This document shows positions 22,837 through 34,758 of a stretch of DNA of 64,000 nt, piece by piece. Position numbers and translations under genes: made by a program. Every line of letters begins with the position of its first letter. Position 1 is the stretch's first letter. Origin of the DNA: Hygrophila difformis (Eukaryota > Streptophyta > Magnoliopsida > Lamiales > Acanthaceae); NCBI GenBank assembly GCA_030278955.1, contig JAOANR010000006.1:13737974-13801973 (forward strand). The letters run 5' to 3'. A model generated the notes under the pieces. The model did no database searches, was not told the origin of the DNA, and saw only the letters and a program-made list of their open reading frames with translations.

Positions 22837-25800
22837 TCAAGCGTAGAACTTCTTCAAGAACCGCCCATTTATCGGTCCGATGCTCACTCCATCGTTATCA
22901 ATCATTATGTAGGCTCCGTTTGTGAAGACTTCCGTGATGACGTATGGTCCATCCCATTTGGAGGTGAACTTGTTCCCACTGCGGTAGTTGATGACAATGG
23001 GTCTCCGGATGGCGAGGACGAGATCTCCAACTTGGAACGAGCGTGCCTTGACTTTCTTGTTGTAGAACTTCGAGAGGCGGGCTTGGTAGCATTCCAACCT
23101 TTGTTGTGCTTCGAGCCTTCTTTCATCAAGAGCTTCCAATTCTTCCAAACGCAGTCGGGCGTTGTCTTCTTCAGTGAGTCCTTCTTGGATGGCGACTCTT
23201 AACGACGGGATTTGCGTTTCCAGCGGCAACACGGCTTCCACTCCATAGACCAACGAGTATGGCGTTGCCTTGGTGGGTGTGCGGAAAGTTGTTCGATATG
23301 CCCATAAAGCTTCGTTGATTCTCTCATGTCAATCCCGTTTTGACTTGGAGACTACTTTCTTCAATAAACCGCATAAGGTTTTGTTGAAGGCCTCTGCCAG
23401 TCCATTTGCCGGCGGGTAATATGCAGAACTCTTTCGCTGAGTAAATCCAAACTTCTCACACAACTTGGTGATGGTGCTGTTGACAAATGATCGTCCGTTG
23501 TCTGTCATGATGTAACGCGGGACGCCATAACGGTAGATGATATTGATTCGGATGAAACTAGCAACATGTTCCCCTTTGACTTCTCTAAAGGGTGCAGCTT
23601 CAGCCCACTTGGAGAAATAATCCGTAGCAGCAAGGATATAGCCATGCCCCCCGGAAGACTTTGGCAGCGGTCCAACGATGTCCAAGCCCCATCCGTCAAA
23701 CGGTCATGATGCCACAGTTGGATGCAACGGCTCAGGAGGTTGGTGGATGAAGTTGGCGTGAAATTGGCAGGCTTGGCACTTTCGAGCAAACTCCATGCAG
23801 TCTCTAACCATCGTCGGCCAATAGTATCCCATTCTCTTGATGCGGAAATGTAGCTTCGGCCCCGATTGATGTGCACCGCAAATCCCAGCATGTACTTCTT
23901 CCAATGCTTGAACAGCTTCAGTGGAGCCCAAACAACGGAGTAGAATCCCTTCGAACGACCTTCTATACAAGGTGCCATTAAAGTAGAAGAATCGGGCAGC
24001 ACGTCTTCGGATATCAACTTTTCTTCTCGGATCCTCGGGTAACTTCTGATGTAGCAAGTAGTCTACCAAAGGTTGTCTCCAATCTTCTTCTTCGTCGATT
24101 TCAAATACTTCAACGGCCGTATTCTCGTCGAACTCCTCATCGTCTTCAAAAACCGGAGGTATCACCCATCCCTTAGTCAGCGTGATGGTCATCTTGTCTT
24201 CTGGCGAGGTAAGTGTTGACGCCAGCTTTGCAAGGGAGTTAGCTTGCCGATTTTGGCTTCTTGGGACATGTTCAATCGACACAACATGGAGATATGCCAT
24301 CAACCTACGTGCATACTTGTAATATGGCACCAGGTCCGGTTTCTTGACTTCATATTCGCCACGTAGCTGGTTGACTATCAACTTGGAGTCGCCGTAGACT
24401 TGAAGATATAATTGCTTGGCGTCGACTGCCATTTCGAGTCCCAAGATCAGTGCTTGATATTCGGCAACGTTATTGGAGCAATTGTTAGTGAGGGTAATTG
24501 AATGAGGTAAGATCTCACCCGTTGGAGTGACGAAGACGATTCATACTCCAGCTCCTTCCTTGTGGGCAGCTCCATCGAAGTACATTTTCCATGGTTGTCT
24601 AGCTTCAGTTAGCATCACATCTTCGTCTGGAAGGTCGTCAGAAAGATCCCATTCAGCAGGTATCGGATGATCAGCTAAAAAGTCGGCCAGGGCTTGTCCT
24701 TTGATAGCCTTTTGTGGTACGTAAATGATCTCGAACGTGTGAGCTTGGAAGTAATGCTTCAGTTTGCGGATGGCGAAGACCAATGCTAGACAAAGCTTTT
24801 CGATTGGACGGAACTTGAGCTCATTCGGCGTCATCATCCGACTTAGATAGTATAGTGCATTTTCCTTGCGCCCATCATTTTCTTGAGCCAGCAAGGCGCC
24901 AACAGAGTTTTCTTGGGCAGCTACGTACAGGATCAATGGTCGTCCGATCACTGGAGCAGCTAGCACTGGCGGCTTCATCAGATATGTTTTGATATTGTCG
25001 AACGCTTTCTTGCAGGACTCATCCCACTCGAACGGAATACCTTTCTTCATGAGCTTGCTGAACGGTTGGCATCTTCCAGCAAGATTAGAAATGAACCTCC
25101 GGATGTATGCGAGCTTACCTTGAAGGCTCTTCAACTCGTGGATATCCCGCGGCTCCGGCATTCTCAAGATTGCGTCAATTTTGGCTTGCTCGATTTCAAT
25201 TCCGTGATTCCATACAACAAAGCCAAGGAACTTTCCAGAGGACACGCCAAACGCGCACTTCAACGGATTCATCTTCAGTTGATGCTTGCGAAGGCGTTCG
25301 AACACGGTCCTCAAGTCTTGCAGGTGATTGACTCGTTCCTTCGTCTTTACCACGAGATCATCGACGTAGCATTCAACCAAGTTGTGTAGCATGTCATCGA
25401 AGATCTTTTGCATGGCACGTTGATATGTGGCCCCCGCATTCTTCAGGCCGAAGGGCATAACTTTATAACAGTATATGCCTTTTGGAGTCCGGAACGCAGT
25501 CATCTCTTCGTCTTCGGGCGCCATCTTTATTTGATTGTAGCCGGAAGACCCATCCATAAACGATAATGCTTCATGTCCCGTGGTGGCATCAATCATCAAC
25601 TCGGTGATCGGCAACGGGAACTCGTCTTTTGGGCAAGCCTCATTCAGATCGCGGAAGTCCACACAGACTCGAATTTGTCCATTCTTCTTCCTCACCGGGA
25701 CGATGCTTGAGATCCAGGTGGGATATTGCACCTCACGAATGAAGCCAACGTCAATCAGCTTGTTGACTTCAGCTTCAATTTGTGGGAGAAGCTCAGGGCG

Positions 25801-28800
25801 GAACCGACGTTGTGCTTGCTTCACGGGTCGTGCATCTTTCTTCACTACAAGGCGGTGGACGGCTATCTTGGGGTCCAGACCGGGCATTTCTTTGTAGGAC
25901 CATGCAAAGACGTCTTTGAATTCTTGGAGCAGTGCTACGTACTTCTCCGCTTCATCTATGGTCAGTTGGGCACTTATAAATGTTGGGCGAGGATCTTTTT
26001 CATCGCCTAAGTTCACCTCACGCAGCTCATCCACCGTGATCTTGATATCTTCTTCAAGTTGCGTTGGTGCTGCGTTGGCGTCTTCTTCACTTGGCTCACC
26101 GCAGTTAATGGTGATATGATGAATGTCAACTTTGTCAGCTTGATCATCTTCGTCATGCTTTGTGAAGATGATGGTCCGTTTCTTGAGCTTTAGCCATTCG
26201 TCGGATGAGACGGTCCACTCAACTTGACGCTTCATGCGGGAAGGTACGGTGCTTCTCACATCGTTGCCGTAGTTAGGGTCGTCCAATATCCCTTGTTTTA
26301 CCGGAGACCGCTCTTTGCTAGCCGATGTTTTGATTTGTGATTGGTGTTTTGTAGAACCTAGCCTTTTGAAGACGGATTTTGCAGAGTCTTCTTTGGCAAC
26401 ATCCCCGAGCCTATCGAAAACAGTTGGCTTCACTTCTTTGTTTGTTCCAAGCCGGCGGAAGACGGATTCTTTGTGCTCGATTGTCTCCGTTGAGCCAAGT
26501 CTATCATGGACACTTCGTTTTTGCTCTCCTTTTGACGGACTGCCGATGCGATCAAATGCTGACTTTCGTGCAGGTTGGTCCTTTGGAGCATGATCCTCTT
26601 GATTTGCTTCTTCGGTGATGTAATTGGCCGTAGCTCGTTTTATGACGATACGAACTGGTGCCTTCACTGTTTGTTCCGCTTTGACGAATATGGGCGCTTT
26701 CGATGCTTGGGGCGCCGTGTCAAATTCCGCAACATACCCAAGTCCACTCCGGTCACCTTTTCTTCGATTGTTGTCCGAGAGCTTTCCCAACGGCGATGGC
26801 TCATTTGGGTTGAATCCAGACTTGGTGAGCAGCTTGAATGCCTTTGGACCGAATTCCTTATCGTTCTTCAGTCGGCGTGCCTCACTACCTTTGAGTTGGA
26901 TTTTCACCGTTTTCTGCGACATGCCAGGATCAATGGGCGTTAGTGGGAGTGTAAGCCCCTCGAATGCCTCTTCCAGAATGGATTTTCCTTTATCATCACG
27001 GACTGGTTGATCATCTTTACGTTCTTCTTCCCCGCACGAAGGTGCCTTAGCTTTGGACGAATGAAGGTAGTATTTAGCGTCCCCGTAATAAGACTCGGCC
27101 ACCGCGAATGGTTTGTCATCGGCGATAACCCTTTTGACGACGCCGTTGTGCACGTATTTGAAGCACTGGTGCCATGTTGAGGGGACGACGCCGTTCTCGT
27201 GGATCCATGTCCGACCAAGAAGCATGTTGTATGATGTTCTTGCGTCAATGACGTGGAAGTATGTGTTTGCAACCATCTCATCAATTTGCAAACGAACTCG
27301 GATTGCACCAAGGGATTTTTGCCCCCCTTGGTTGAAGCCTTGGATCAACATTTTGCTATTGGATAGTTCTTCCTCAGAGATGCCCAATTCCTTCAGGGTG
27401 TGAAGTGGCATGATGTTGACGGCAGAACCCCCGTCTATCAGGACGCGGTTTACTCGCTTGTTGTCCACGTACCCAACGACGAACAGTGGTCGGTTATGAG
27501 CCTTCGAATTTTCCAGCTCCATTGGCATGTCGTCGTCATTGAACGTGATGGAAAGCATGCATTCATTGAGATGCGAATGATCCACAACTTGTTTGGTGTG
27601 GTCTTCCTTCGACGTGCTCCCAACTTCGAAGACGGTGTTGCAGGTGGTGGAATTGTGAGGAACTTTGATCTCGATTGTTCCAACTTGGATGGAAACGGTG
27701 TTGGCCGTCTCTCCTTCGTCTGCCAAGGTGATTTTGCCTTGTTTGACGAGATCCATGACTTTGTCTTTGAAAACGAAGCAATCTTGGATCGTGTGGCTCA
27801 CCAAACGGTGGTACTTGCAGTATAGCGGGTCGTCGGTCATCCCAGCTTGCTCGGGACGTTTCATCCTTGGTAGCTCGATGAGGTTTTCTTTCATCAAGTC
27901 ATCGAAGATGCCCGGTAGATCGGAATCGAGGAATGGGTACGTCTTAGCCCGTCTATCTTCCAATGACGACTTTTGACGTTGAGCTTGTGGTGGCTTTGGC
28001 TTGTCGTTTGTCACCGGCTCCTTCCCGCGTACCTTTACGAGAGCGGCGCTTGTTGCCATCGCATCCTTTGTGGGTGGCTTCGACTGTGGCTTGCCTCCCT
28101 TCTTCCATTCGCCTCGGTTGTTTGTGCGAGTTTGTTGAATGGGCGGACCATGGGCTCCACTTGACGCCAAACTTAGCTCCATGTCGTGAGCACGAGTTGC
28201 AAGCTCCTCGAATGTCCGGGGACGAATGCCTTGCAGGATGTATCGTAGGCCCCATTGCATGCCTTGGATGCACATCTCGATCGCCGACGTCTCAGACAAG
28301 CGGTCCTTGCAGTTGAGGCTCAGGCTTCTCCAGCGGTTGATGTAGTCGATCACCGGCTCGCCCTTTGATTGTTGCGTATTCGTCAATTCTATCATGCTGA
28401 CGGTACGCCGTGTGCTGTAAAAACGGTTCAGGAACTCTTGCTCAAGTTGATCCCAACTGTCGATGCTGCCGTGTTCCAAGTCGGTATACCATTCGAACGC
28501 ATTCCCCTTTAGTGAACGAATGAACTGTTTGACGAGGTGATCTCCAAACGTACCCGCTTCGTTGCATGTCTCTACGAAATGGGCGATATGTTGCTTGGGA
28601 TTCCCTTTGCCGTCGAACTGTTGGAACTTGGGCGGTTGATAGCCTGCCGGCATCCTCAGTGAGTCAATGCGGGCACTGTATGGCTTGAGATACGTCAAGG
28701 AGGATTTTGATCCTGCCGAGACCTCTTCCTTCAGCGTTCCCGTGATGAACTCTTTCAGTTGATCAGCCGAGATGAAGCCGTCAGGAGTGACTTGGACGTC

Positions 28801-29262
28801 AGCGGTTGCTTTTCCTTTTGCCGAAGCGCCTTGCCGGGAAGTCTCTCCATCGTCGCGGATCTCTACGGGCTTGTTCACCGCTTGGCCGCCGTTAGAGCCG
28901 TCCAGTCTGTTCATCATTTGCTCCATACGTGCATCTTGCAACTCGGATCTCTTCACAAGCATTTCCACGATCTTTGTCAGGTTGGACATTTGTTCTTCGA
29001 GAGTGCTGGCTTGGGTTGTCATTGCAGCAGCATGACGCAGGGCGGACCTTTCTTCTTGATCTCCCCGCGGGCTTGACAACGGCGTGGGAGATCCCGATCT
29101 ATGGTCGTTTCCTTCTTCCAGCAGCGGCATATCCGCATCAACTTCTATCCCCCGCGCAGCATCGGCGGCCTCCATTGCTTTCTTCATGTTCCTTGTGGTG
29201 ACATTGGGCATAGCGGCACCGGATGTTGAAGAGTTGCTCTTGGAGGTGTTCTTTGAAGCCAT
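22837..29262 (-). pseudogene. Gypsy (Tat-type) gag-pol, interrupted by three TGA codons
   Basis: One frame of about 2,141 codons starts at the ATG at 29262. Gag (PF03732 type) is recognised around [13 protein letters not shown] and [18 protein letters not shown]. Protease has [13 protein letters not shown]. Reverse transcriptase has [16 protein letters not shown] and [13 protein letters not shown] first RNase H and then a second RNase H starting [13 protein letters not shown] follow. Integrase carries D/D/E as LDIVGPLPKSSGG, IMTDNGRSF and GLAEAFNKT. The C-terminal part has FYNKKVKARSFQVGDLVL. In-frame TGA codons lie at 24541-24543 (in the second RNase H, after GAGV), 23704-23706 (before PFDGWGLDIVGP) and 23329-23331 (after KSKRD). 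The first replaces a probable GGA and the others probable TGG. Everything else is collinear, so the gene was disabled recently by point mutations. Normal stop at 22837-22839. Confidence 0.93.
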
Positions 29263-29308
29263 TGGATTTCGTTGGCGACGTCTGGAGGAGATGAAAGGCA
29301 GAAGTGTC

Positions 29309-29328
29309 CCACTGGGCGTGCCAAAATC
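29309..29328 (-). other. Primer-binding-site-like stretch of gypsy element
   Basis: Directly inside the 5' LTR, element orientation reads GATTTTGGCACGCCCAGTGG. A TGGC-containing sequence at this position is typical of plant gypsy primer-binding sites, offset a few bases from the LTR. I could not assign the tRNA. Confidence 0.6.
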
Positions 29329-30014
29329 TGTAGGTGCAAAAAATGCGTAGACAGAAACTGCAAAATAATTTTATTAATTTCACAAGAAATGTCTACAATT
29401 ACAGAGAATTTCAATGAATTTAAAAGAAATATGTGAAGATCAAACGATATGAGTGTTCGACTTCTGTTACTCCTTTGATTACTCCAACCTTGAAGACGTC
29501 GAGATGCTTTTGTGCTTCTTCTTTGGCTTCTTGGAATTTCTGCAGCGTTTTGTTGCTGTAGATCTCAAGTGCTTGAGTATTGAGAGTGAGTATCTGGAAG
29601 TGAAAAGTGTATGGAGTCTTCCCAATATGTGACAGGGTGCCTCTATTTATAGAGGAAAAACCCTAGGGTTTGTGAATGATGGGCCAATCGGTGGGCTGGT
29701 CCAATCCACACTTCTATCGGGTCAGTGAGCATGTGGGCCTTTCATCTGGGCTTGTTCACATTGACTGATTTCAATGGGCTGGCCTGCTTCAGGTATCAGT
29801 GTCCATTGGATCATGGGCTTGTGGGTCTTGTACTTGGACTTGTCCACATTGGCCCAATATAATCCATTTGGCTTGATGGATCCAAATGGCCCAATAAATA
29901 TTAATAATTATTTCAAGCATTTAATTTATTTAAAATGCCTAGAAAATAATTAAATTAATATTTAAATTTACACGTGTCGCATTTTTAGTGGCGAATAAAT
30001 TTCACGTGTTTACA
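29329..30014 (-). repeat. Gypsy 5' LTR (right copy)
   Basis: A 686-bp LTR starting TGTAGG and ending TTTACA on the plus strand. It joins the gag leader on its left and the GCTAC target sequence on its right (30015-30019). It differs from the left copy at about five positions. Confidence 0.92.
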
Positions 30015-30716
30015 GCTACATAGGAAGTTTTGTCACTATTCATTGAACTACTTTGATTTCAATTTTTCTCATAGCTATACAAGTTAAAATGTAGTCAATT
30101 GTGATCTTGTTATATTCGTCTCATCATGTAGTTTTTTAATATGGAACTTATAGAATTTTTACTTGTACCAAACTTGAGTTATTAACGATTTAAAATGTGC
30201 ATTGGACTGCGTGCGATGTGAGTCCGTAGCAAACAAATAAAAACGGAGGAAGTAATATAATCTTCACAAAATTTTTAAACTATCATAAGAATGATTTTAC
30301 ACATCATAAATTTTTAAATCATCACAAAAATCTTAAAATAATGCTGGAAAGCTGCACCCTATCCATTCCCTAAATAATCAACACTTAACAATGGAATTGA
30401 GAATTCCATGCTTCAGGCAACTAGTAGCATAAAATCTGCAGATGTTCTCGTCTTCTCGACCAACTGAAACTCCAGGACACACTTAACTTAATTGCAAAAA
30501 TATGGTTGGACGGACAGTCCTGACCTCATTTTAATAAACTCCAATTGTTCAAAAAATGCAGCCAGGCTGTGGTCATTGCCCAGCCCAGTTGGCACTGGTG
30601 TGGTGGAGAGACGTATTGGTTTCAATTAAAACTACCATCATCATATGGTTTTCTTAATGATGACAGAGAAAGTGGGGCCCCACACTACCAAATTGCACAT
30701 TGATATAGTAGTAGTA
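30015..30716. repeat. Host-flank block duplicated at 17104-17801 (right copy)
   Basis: It holds GCTAC, the right half of the Stowaway MITE (to about 30252) and about 0.46 kb of single-copy-looking flank, ending in TAGTAGTAGTA. It then continues into the upstream region of the U-box gene. This looks like the original locus. Confidence 0.88.
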
Positions 30717-31505
30717 CTATAATAATTTCAATTACCGTTTCCCTAATAAAAAATGAATAAATTATTATACTACTAAAATGGAGTAAATGAGTAATTATTA
30801 GTTTTAATAACTAGGTTCAAACCTGCCAATATTTTCCTCCCCTTTTCATTTTTCACACTGATGATTTTGATGATTCAACTAAACTAACTAAACTAAACTA
30901 CTGCTTCCAATATTTCAACTGTATGTTCTCCATTCTCTTGTTTCTTCCCGGTCGTCGCCTTCTTCCCCTCCCTGTCCCCGTGTCAACTTTTCCCAATAAT
31001 TCTTCCTCTAAATATCAATTACTTCCATTTCATTATGAATTCGATTTTGTTGAGTTGGATTTTCCATAGCTAAGTCGGTTGGGGTTTCTTGAAATCATCC
31101 TGTTGTGCGTTTTCAAGATTGCAAAAGTTCTTCCTTCTTCAAGCTTGGTTCTTTGGTAAGGATTCCACGCTCTTATAATTTAATTTTGTAGTCATGTTTT
31201 GATTTCTGGGTTTGGATTCTGCTTGCTCCTTGCTTTGAATTGTGATCACCTAGGGTTGTAGTTACTGTTGATGTTGATTTTGGATGGTTTCGTTATTCGA
31301 ATTCCTTTCCTCATCTTGCCCTAATTTGGCATTGCGATTTCAGTTTTGGAGGTGTTACACGTTGTGATGGGTGATGATTTATGAATTGGGAATTGAAATT
31401 ATCTCAGCTTTTATGATTGTGATTGATAATCAGTTTTGCATGAAATGATGATTTCAATTTTGCTCGGATTGTTAACATCATTTCGGTTCCAGAAACTTGA
31501 AAACC
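30717..31505 (+). promoter_or_regulatory. Upstream region and 5' UTR of the U-box gene, with a leader intron
   Basis: A pyrimidine-rich leader near 30940-31155 is followed by a probable 5'-UTR intron from 31156 (GTAAGG) to 31492 (TTCCAG). This places 13 leader bases before the ATG at 31506, in the good context AACCATGG. I could not settle on a TATA box. Confidence 0.5.
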
Positions 31506-34253
31506 ATGGCTGGGAATTCGGATAACAGTTTGGACCAGGGTAGCCAGTCCGACGATAGTCACCACATCGAGAGACTACGCATAGAACCCATCTACGATGC
31601 ATTCATATGCCCTCTAACGAAACAGGTGATGCGGGATCCTGTTACCCTGGAAAATGGACAGACATACGAGAGGGAGGCCATCGAGAAGTGGTTTCGGGAG
31701 TGCAGGGAGGGCGGGAGGAAGCTTGTCTGCCCACTGACATTTCGAGAATTACGAAGCACGGAACTGAACCCCAGCATTGCTCTACGCAACACCATTGGGG
31801 AATGGAATGCCAGGAACGAAGCAGCCAAACTCGACATGGCTCGCAGGTCCTTGTCTTTGGCCAGTCCGGAGAACGACACTATTCAGGCCTTGAAGTTTGT
31901 GCAGCACCTCTGCTTAAAAACCCCGCCAAATAAGAATGTGGTCCGCAATGCTGAACTGATCCCCATGATTGTTGATGTGCTGAAGAGTGGTATCCGTCGT
32001 GTGCGGTCTATGGCTCTGGAAACCCTTCGTATTGTCATAGAGGACGACGATGAGAATAAGGTTGTCCAAGGTTGATGATTTATTGGACAATTTAAGTTTT
32101 ACTTGGTCACAATTAAGGTTGTGTTAATGTTTTTGCTATGGTTGTTTCATCTTGCAGGAAATAATGGCTGAAGGGGACAATGTGCGGACAATAGTCAAAT
32201 TCTTGTCCCATGAGCAATCAAAAGAGCGAGAGGAGGCAGTTTCTCTGCTCTACGAGCTTTCAAAGTCTGAGACGCAGTGTGAAAAGATTGGCGCAGTTAA
32301 TGGCGCCATTCTTTTCCTAGTTGGAATGACTAGCAGTAACTCGGAAGATCTTTTAACCATTGAAAAGGCTGAGCAAACCCTCGACAATTTGGCACAATGT
32401 GAGAGCAACGTAAGACAGATGGCTGAATGTGGCAGATTGCAGCCTCTTCTTACTCTACTACTTGAAGGTGCGTCAGTACATGCCTTATTTTCGATGGTTC
32501 ATATGCTTATATAAAATCACTTTTATCTTGTTCGTATACTAGTCGGAAGCTTTTGGCGCGAGCCATAAACAGTTGTGATCAGATTTAGAAATGTTATGTT
32601 AAAAATAAACTTTTGGGAGGATTGAACATAAATGTTGTGGTAAAGCAATGATAATAATGCATTTTGATTATTTCAGGTTCATCAGAAACCAAATTGTCAA
32701 TGGCGGCTATTCTAGGCGAGCTGGTTCTAAACAATGATGTGAAAGTTTCTGTTGCAAATATGGTTGGTTTCTCGCTGATCAATCTAATGAAAAGCAATGA
32801 TAGCCAATCGAGGGAGGCGGCTCTTAAGGCATTGAACCAAATATCATCTGAGGAGGCAAGCGCTAAGGTCTTGATAGAGGCAGGTATCCTTCCCCCTCTT
32901 GTTATGGATCTCTTCAGTGTTGGGAACAAGCAGCTGACAATGAAGTTGAAAGAAGTTTCTGCCACGATTCTTGCCAACATTGTGAATTCAAGTCATGATT
33001 TTGATACAATTCCAGTTGGACCCGATCACCAAACTCTAGTCTCAGAGGAAATTATTCACAACCTTCTGTATCTGATCAGTAACACTGGGCCTGCAATTGA
33101 GTGTAAGCTTCTCCAAGTGCTCGTTGGTCTAACAAGCTCTCCTTCCACCGTAGCCAGTGTTGCTTCTGCCATCAAAAGTTCTGGTGCTACTATCAGTTTA
33201 GTTCAGTTTACTGAAGCGCCACAGAGGGATCTCAGGGTTGCGTCGATAAAACTTCTTCAAAATGTCTCACCACACATGGGCCAGGAAATAGCCGGTTGCT
33301 TGCGCAGTTCACCGGGTCAGCTCGGCACTCTGATTAAAGTGATATCAGAAAACACAGGGATATCCGAGGAGCAGGCAGCAACGGTGGGGCTGCTAGCTCA
33401 TCTTCCTGAACGAGATATTGGCCTCACTCGACAGATGATGGATGAAGGGGCTTTCCAGCTTTTCATCTCCAGAATCATTAGGATTCGGCAAGGGGAGACA
33501 AGAGGCAGCCGCTTTATGACTCCATACTTAGAGGGGCTTGTGAGGGTTGTAGCAAGAATTACATTCGCCTTGTCTGAATCATCGGGCGCTGTCCGTGCGT
33601 TTTGCTGTCAGCACAATGTTGCATCTCTCTTCATAGACCTTCTACAGGCAAATGGGCTCGATAATGTGCAGATGGTATCTGCCATGGCGTTGGAGAACCT
33701 TTCCCAAGAATCCAAAAACCTGACTAAATTGCCCGAGTTCCCGCCCCCTGCATTCTGTGCCTCGATATTCCCTTGTCTGAGAAAGCCACCAATCATAACC
33801 GGTCTATGCAAGGTTCACAGAGGGACATGCTCGCTGAGAGAAACATTCTGTCTCTTAGAAGGACAGGCTGTGGACAAACTGGTAGCCCTTTTGGACCACC
33901 CCAACAATGCAGTGGTGGAGTCAGCGCTGGCTGCTCTTTCGACTTTGTTAGAGGATGGAGTCGACGTGGAGGAGGGAGTTCAGGTGTTGCTGGATGCAGA
34001 AGGAGTGAAGCCCATACTGGATGTGTTGATGGAGAAACGAACAGAGACCTTGCGAAGACGGGCTGTCTGGGCAGTGGAGAGACTGCTGAGATACGATGAG
34101 ATTGCATTTGAAGTTTCAGGGAATATAAATGTGAGCAATGCCCTGGTTGATGCTTTCCAACACGAAGATTACCGGACACGGCAGATCGCAGAGCGCGCCT
34201 TGAAACACGTGGACAGAATCCCAAACTTCTCTAGCATCTACACCAATACATGA
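31506..34253 (+). CDS. PUB44: U-box E3 ubiquitin ligase with armadillo-type repeats, PUB44/SAUL1-like
   Basis: Exons 31506-32060, 32158-32467 and 32677-34253 encode 813 residues. Both junctions restore family sequence (ENK|EIMAEGDNVRTIVKFL and LLLEG|SSETKLSMA). The U-box is at residues 30-105 (YDAFICPLTKQVMRDPVTLENG, then TYEREAIEKWF and NPSIALRNTI) and recruits an E2 enzyme. The rest is ARM-like helical repeats ending ALKHVDRIPNFSSIY. Length and collinearity match Arabidopsis PUB43/PUB44. PUB44 is SAUL1, a plasma-membrane-associated ligase that holds back premature senescence and takes part in immunity. The frame is intact. It runs convergently to the F-box gene, with 505 bp between the stop codons. 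Confidence 0.92.
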
Positions 34254-34758
34254 TTGTGTAAGTTTGGTTTGCAGTCGCCATTCACAATCTATATTAGGAA
34301 TTTATACGTAAATTATTTGTGCACTTATCAAAATTGGATAGGGAACAGGGAGGGGGGATTCCTGTAGTTGAGTTTTCACTTGTGTATTTTTGTATGGAGA
34401 ATTGTGTGACGTCCCTGATGCAAATTTTGATGCTTTTTCTTCAGCTTGTGTAAATGCTCCTGCTTGTGAATTGTTTCTGTTCCTATTGTTAAATTGTTAT
34501 ATTTCTTTTCTACTTCCCTATAAAACATTTCCTATCTTTTGTATCAACTGTGTTGTAGCTTCGGACAAAAAAAACAGAACAATAGAAAACCAACTGTGGT
34601 GTTGCCTTGGAGCTTTTGATTTAGTATTCAAGTTGGGTCATTGTAATTGTCCTTCTGGTATGGATATTTCAAACAATGCTTTCAGGGGATTACAGGAAAA
34701 GATTAACTGAGAATTTTCCATGCTACTATCTTGTGTTGTTCAATATATATTGCAGCCT
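34254..34758. other. Convergent 3' UTR region
   Basis: Shared 3' flank of the U-box and F-box/kelch genes. It is T-rich on the plus strand, and no feature beyond the presumed 3' UTRs was seen. Confidence 0.4.

Larger units (their letters stand above)
17802..30014 (-). mobile_element. Ty3/gypsy (Tat-type) retrotransposon, lacking its own 3' LTR
   Basis: Element interior in minus orientation. The 5' LTR (29329-30014) is followed by a primer-binding-like stretch, gag-pol (29262-22837), a 3' region with an antisense gene (19304-22132, plus strand) and a GC-rich segment reaching 17802. A second, archaeal-type RNase H ([13 protein letters not shown]) after the canonical RNase H, and an extra region 3' of integrase, are hallmarks of the Tat group. 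The expected polypurine tract and 3' LTR are absent at 17802. Instead the sequence joins the duplicated host flank. Confidence 0.85.

Noticed and set aside
27400..27825. Open frame of about 141 codons on plus, opposite gypsy gag
   Set aside because: It mirrors a strongly supported coding region on the other strand, and its product has no recognisable features.
22837..29262. Possible programmed stop readthrough in the gypsy polyprotein
   Set aside because: Three separate TGA codons sit inside conserved domains at former Trp or Gly positions, not at a gag-pol border, which fits decay better than recoding.
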